From the NCBI RefSeq assembly GCF_002261185.1, contig NZ_NEVQ01000013.1:868001-932000 (forward strand): 64,000 nucleotides of DNA, in the 5' to 3' direction. This DNA is from Bordetella genomosp. 4. GTDB taxonomy: Bacteria > Pseudomonadota > Gammaproteobacteria > Burkholderiales > Burkholderiaceae_B. The position numbers and the translations under genes are program-made. Positions within the stretch are counted from its first letter, which is position 1. Each line of letters starts with the position of its first letter. Positions 63,706 through 64,000 of the stretch are shown here, in pieces. The notes beneath the pieces are model-generated. The model was given only the letters and a program-made list of their open reading frames with translations. It did not search any database and was not told the origin of the DNA.

Positions 63706-64000
63706 ATGACATCCAATAAACCGCAAATCGGACTGATTGGCGCCGGTCTGATGGGATCGGGCATCGCGGCCAGCCTGCTGCGCAACGGTTTCCCCCTGAC
63801 CATCCTCGAACATGCGGGCAACCAGCCGCTGGACAAACTGCTCGCGGCCGGCGCAAAAACGCTGCCGAAGGCGTCGGCGTTGGCCGCCGCGGCAGACATT
63901 CTGATCATATGCGTCACGGGCTCGCCCCAGGTCGAGGCCGTACTGTTTGACGCGGACGGCGCGTTGCAAGGCCTGCGTCCCGGCAGCACGGTGATCGACT
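63706..64000 (+). CDS. 3-hydroxyisobutyrate dehydrogenase-family protein (5' end only)
   Basis: The first 98 codons are present, cut by the window edge. The N-terminal Rossmann motif IGLIGAGLMGSGIAASLL and the downstream ILIICVTGSPQVEAVLF block define the HIBADH/2-hydroxy-3-oxopropionate reductase family. GGAG lies about 7 nt before the ATG. It follows the semialdehyde dehydrogenase and most likely acts on a beta-hydroxyacid such as tartronate-semialdehyde's reduced form. Specificity cannot be read from the visible part. Confidence 0.85.
   Translation, partial: MTSNKPQIGLIGAGLMGSGIAASLLRNGFPLTILEHAGNQPLDKLLAAGAKTLPKASALAAAADILIICVTGSPQVEAVLFDADGALQGLRPGSTVID

Overview
The window reads as chromosome of a betaproteobacterium, order Burkholderiales and most likely family Alcaligenaceae (Bordetella/Achromobacter-like). 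The grounds are a Bug-family periplasmic receptor, many LysR regulators and CoA-transferase catabolic genes, a short H-NS-like protein with a C-terminal DNA-binding core, an alaC-hom-thrC operon, and a GC-rich genome with terminator repeats of a type I associate with that group. No 16S gene is present, so the placement is inference. I see no transposase, integrase or CRISPR array.

Layout. 0-4.7 kb: the tail of an ArsB-like permease, a membrane-anchored FMN glutamate-synthase-like protein, and an egtD-egtB pair for ergothioneine. 4.8-14 kb: tRNA-Met(CAT) with promoter and terminator, then a reverse-strand type VI secretion (T6SS) spike module (vgrG, DUF2169 adaptor, pentapeptide protein, DUF3540, DUF4150 PAAR-like tip, small membrane protein), preceded by a membrane-anchored NucA-type nuclease. 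No recognisable toxin follows the tip gene. 14-15.2 kb: a 34-aa membrane peptide and an SPFH protein. 15.2-23.5 kb: a LysR regulator and a catabolic run (HMG-CoA-lyase family, SMP-30 lactonase, TRAP dctPQM, CaiB CoA-transferase, Bug receptor). 23.5-36 kb: mixed housekeeping and accessory genes (AI-2E permease, DUF3053 lipoprotein, cytochrome b561, LysR/GST/LLM divergon, cytochrome c', purB, GST, TauE, mnmA). 36.5-45.7 kb: a reverse-strand block with glcDEF, a second FAD-linked hydroxyacid dehydrogenase, aroG with a Phe/Tyr-codon attenuator, tldD and a nitrilase-family amidase. 45.8-59 kb: hns-like, DUF4136 lipoprotein, pepN, fbp, ygdR-like, thrC-hom-alaC, DUF498, bcp, phoH. 59-64 kb: pdxA, then a GntR/FadR-type regulator divergent from a 2-hydroxyacid dehydrogenase, a succinate-semialdehyde-type dehydrogenase and a truncated 3-hydroxyacid dehydrogenase.

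Two things stand out. First, three large palindromic elements (36246-36463, 51106-51323, 51470-51603) share one architecture: exactly 34-bp inverted arms whose sequence differs between copies yet stays self-complementary, around a core with conserved junction motifs. Two copies are about 91% identical over a 150-nt core, and several of their differences are compensatory base-pair changes. This looks like a dispersed structured element family that I cannot name. Second, the aroG leader (43144-43279) encodes a 27-residue peptide with a run of Phe/Tyr codons, an intrinsic terminator and an 8-nt antiterminator partner: a classical transcription attenuator.
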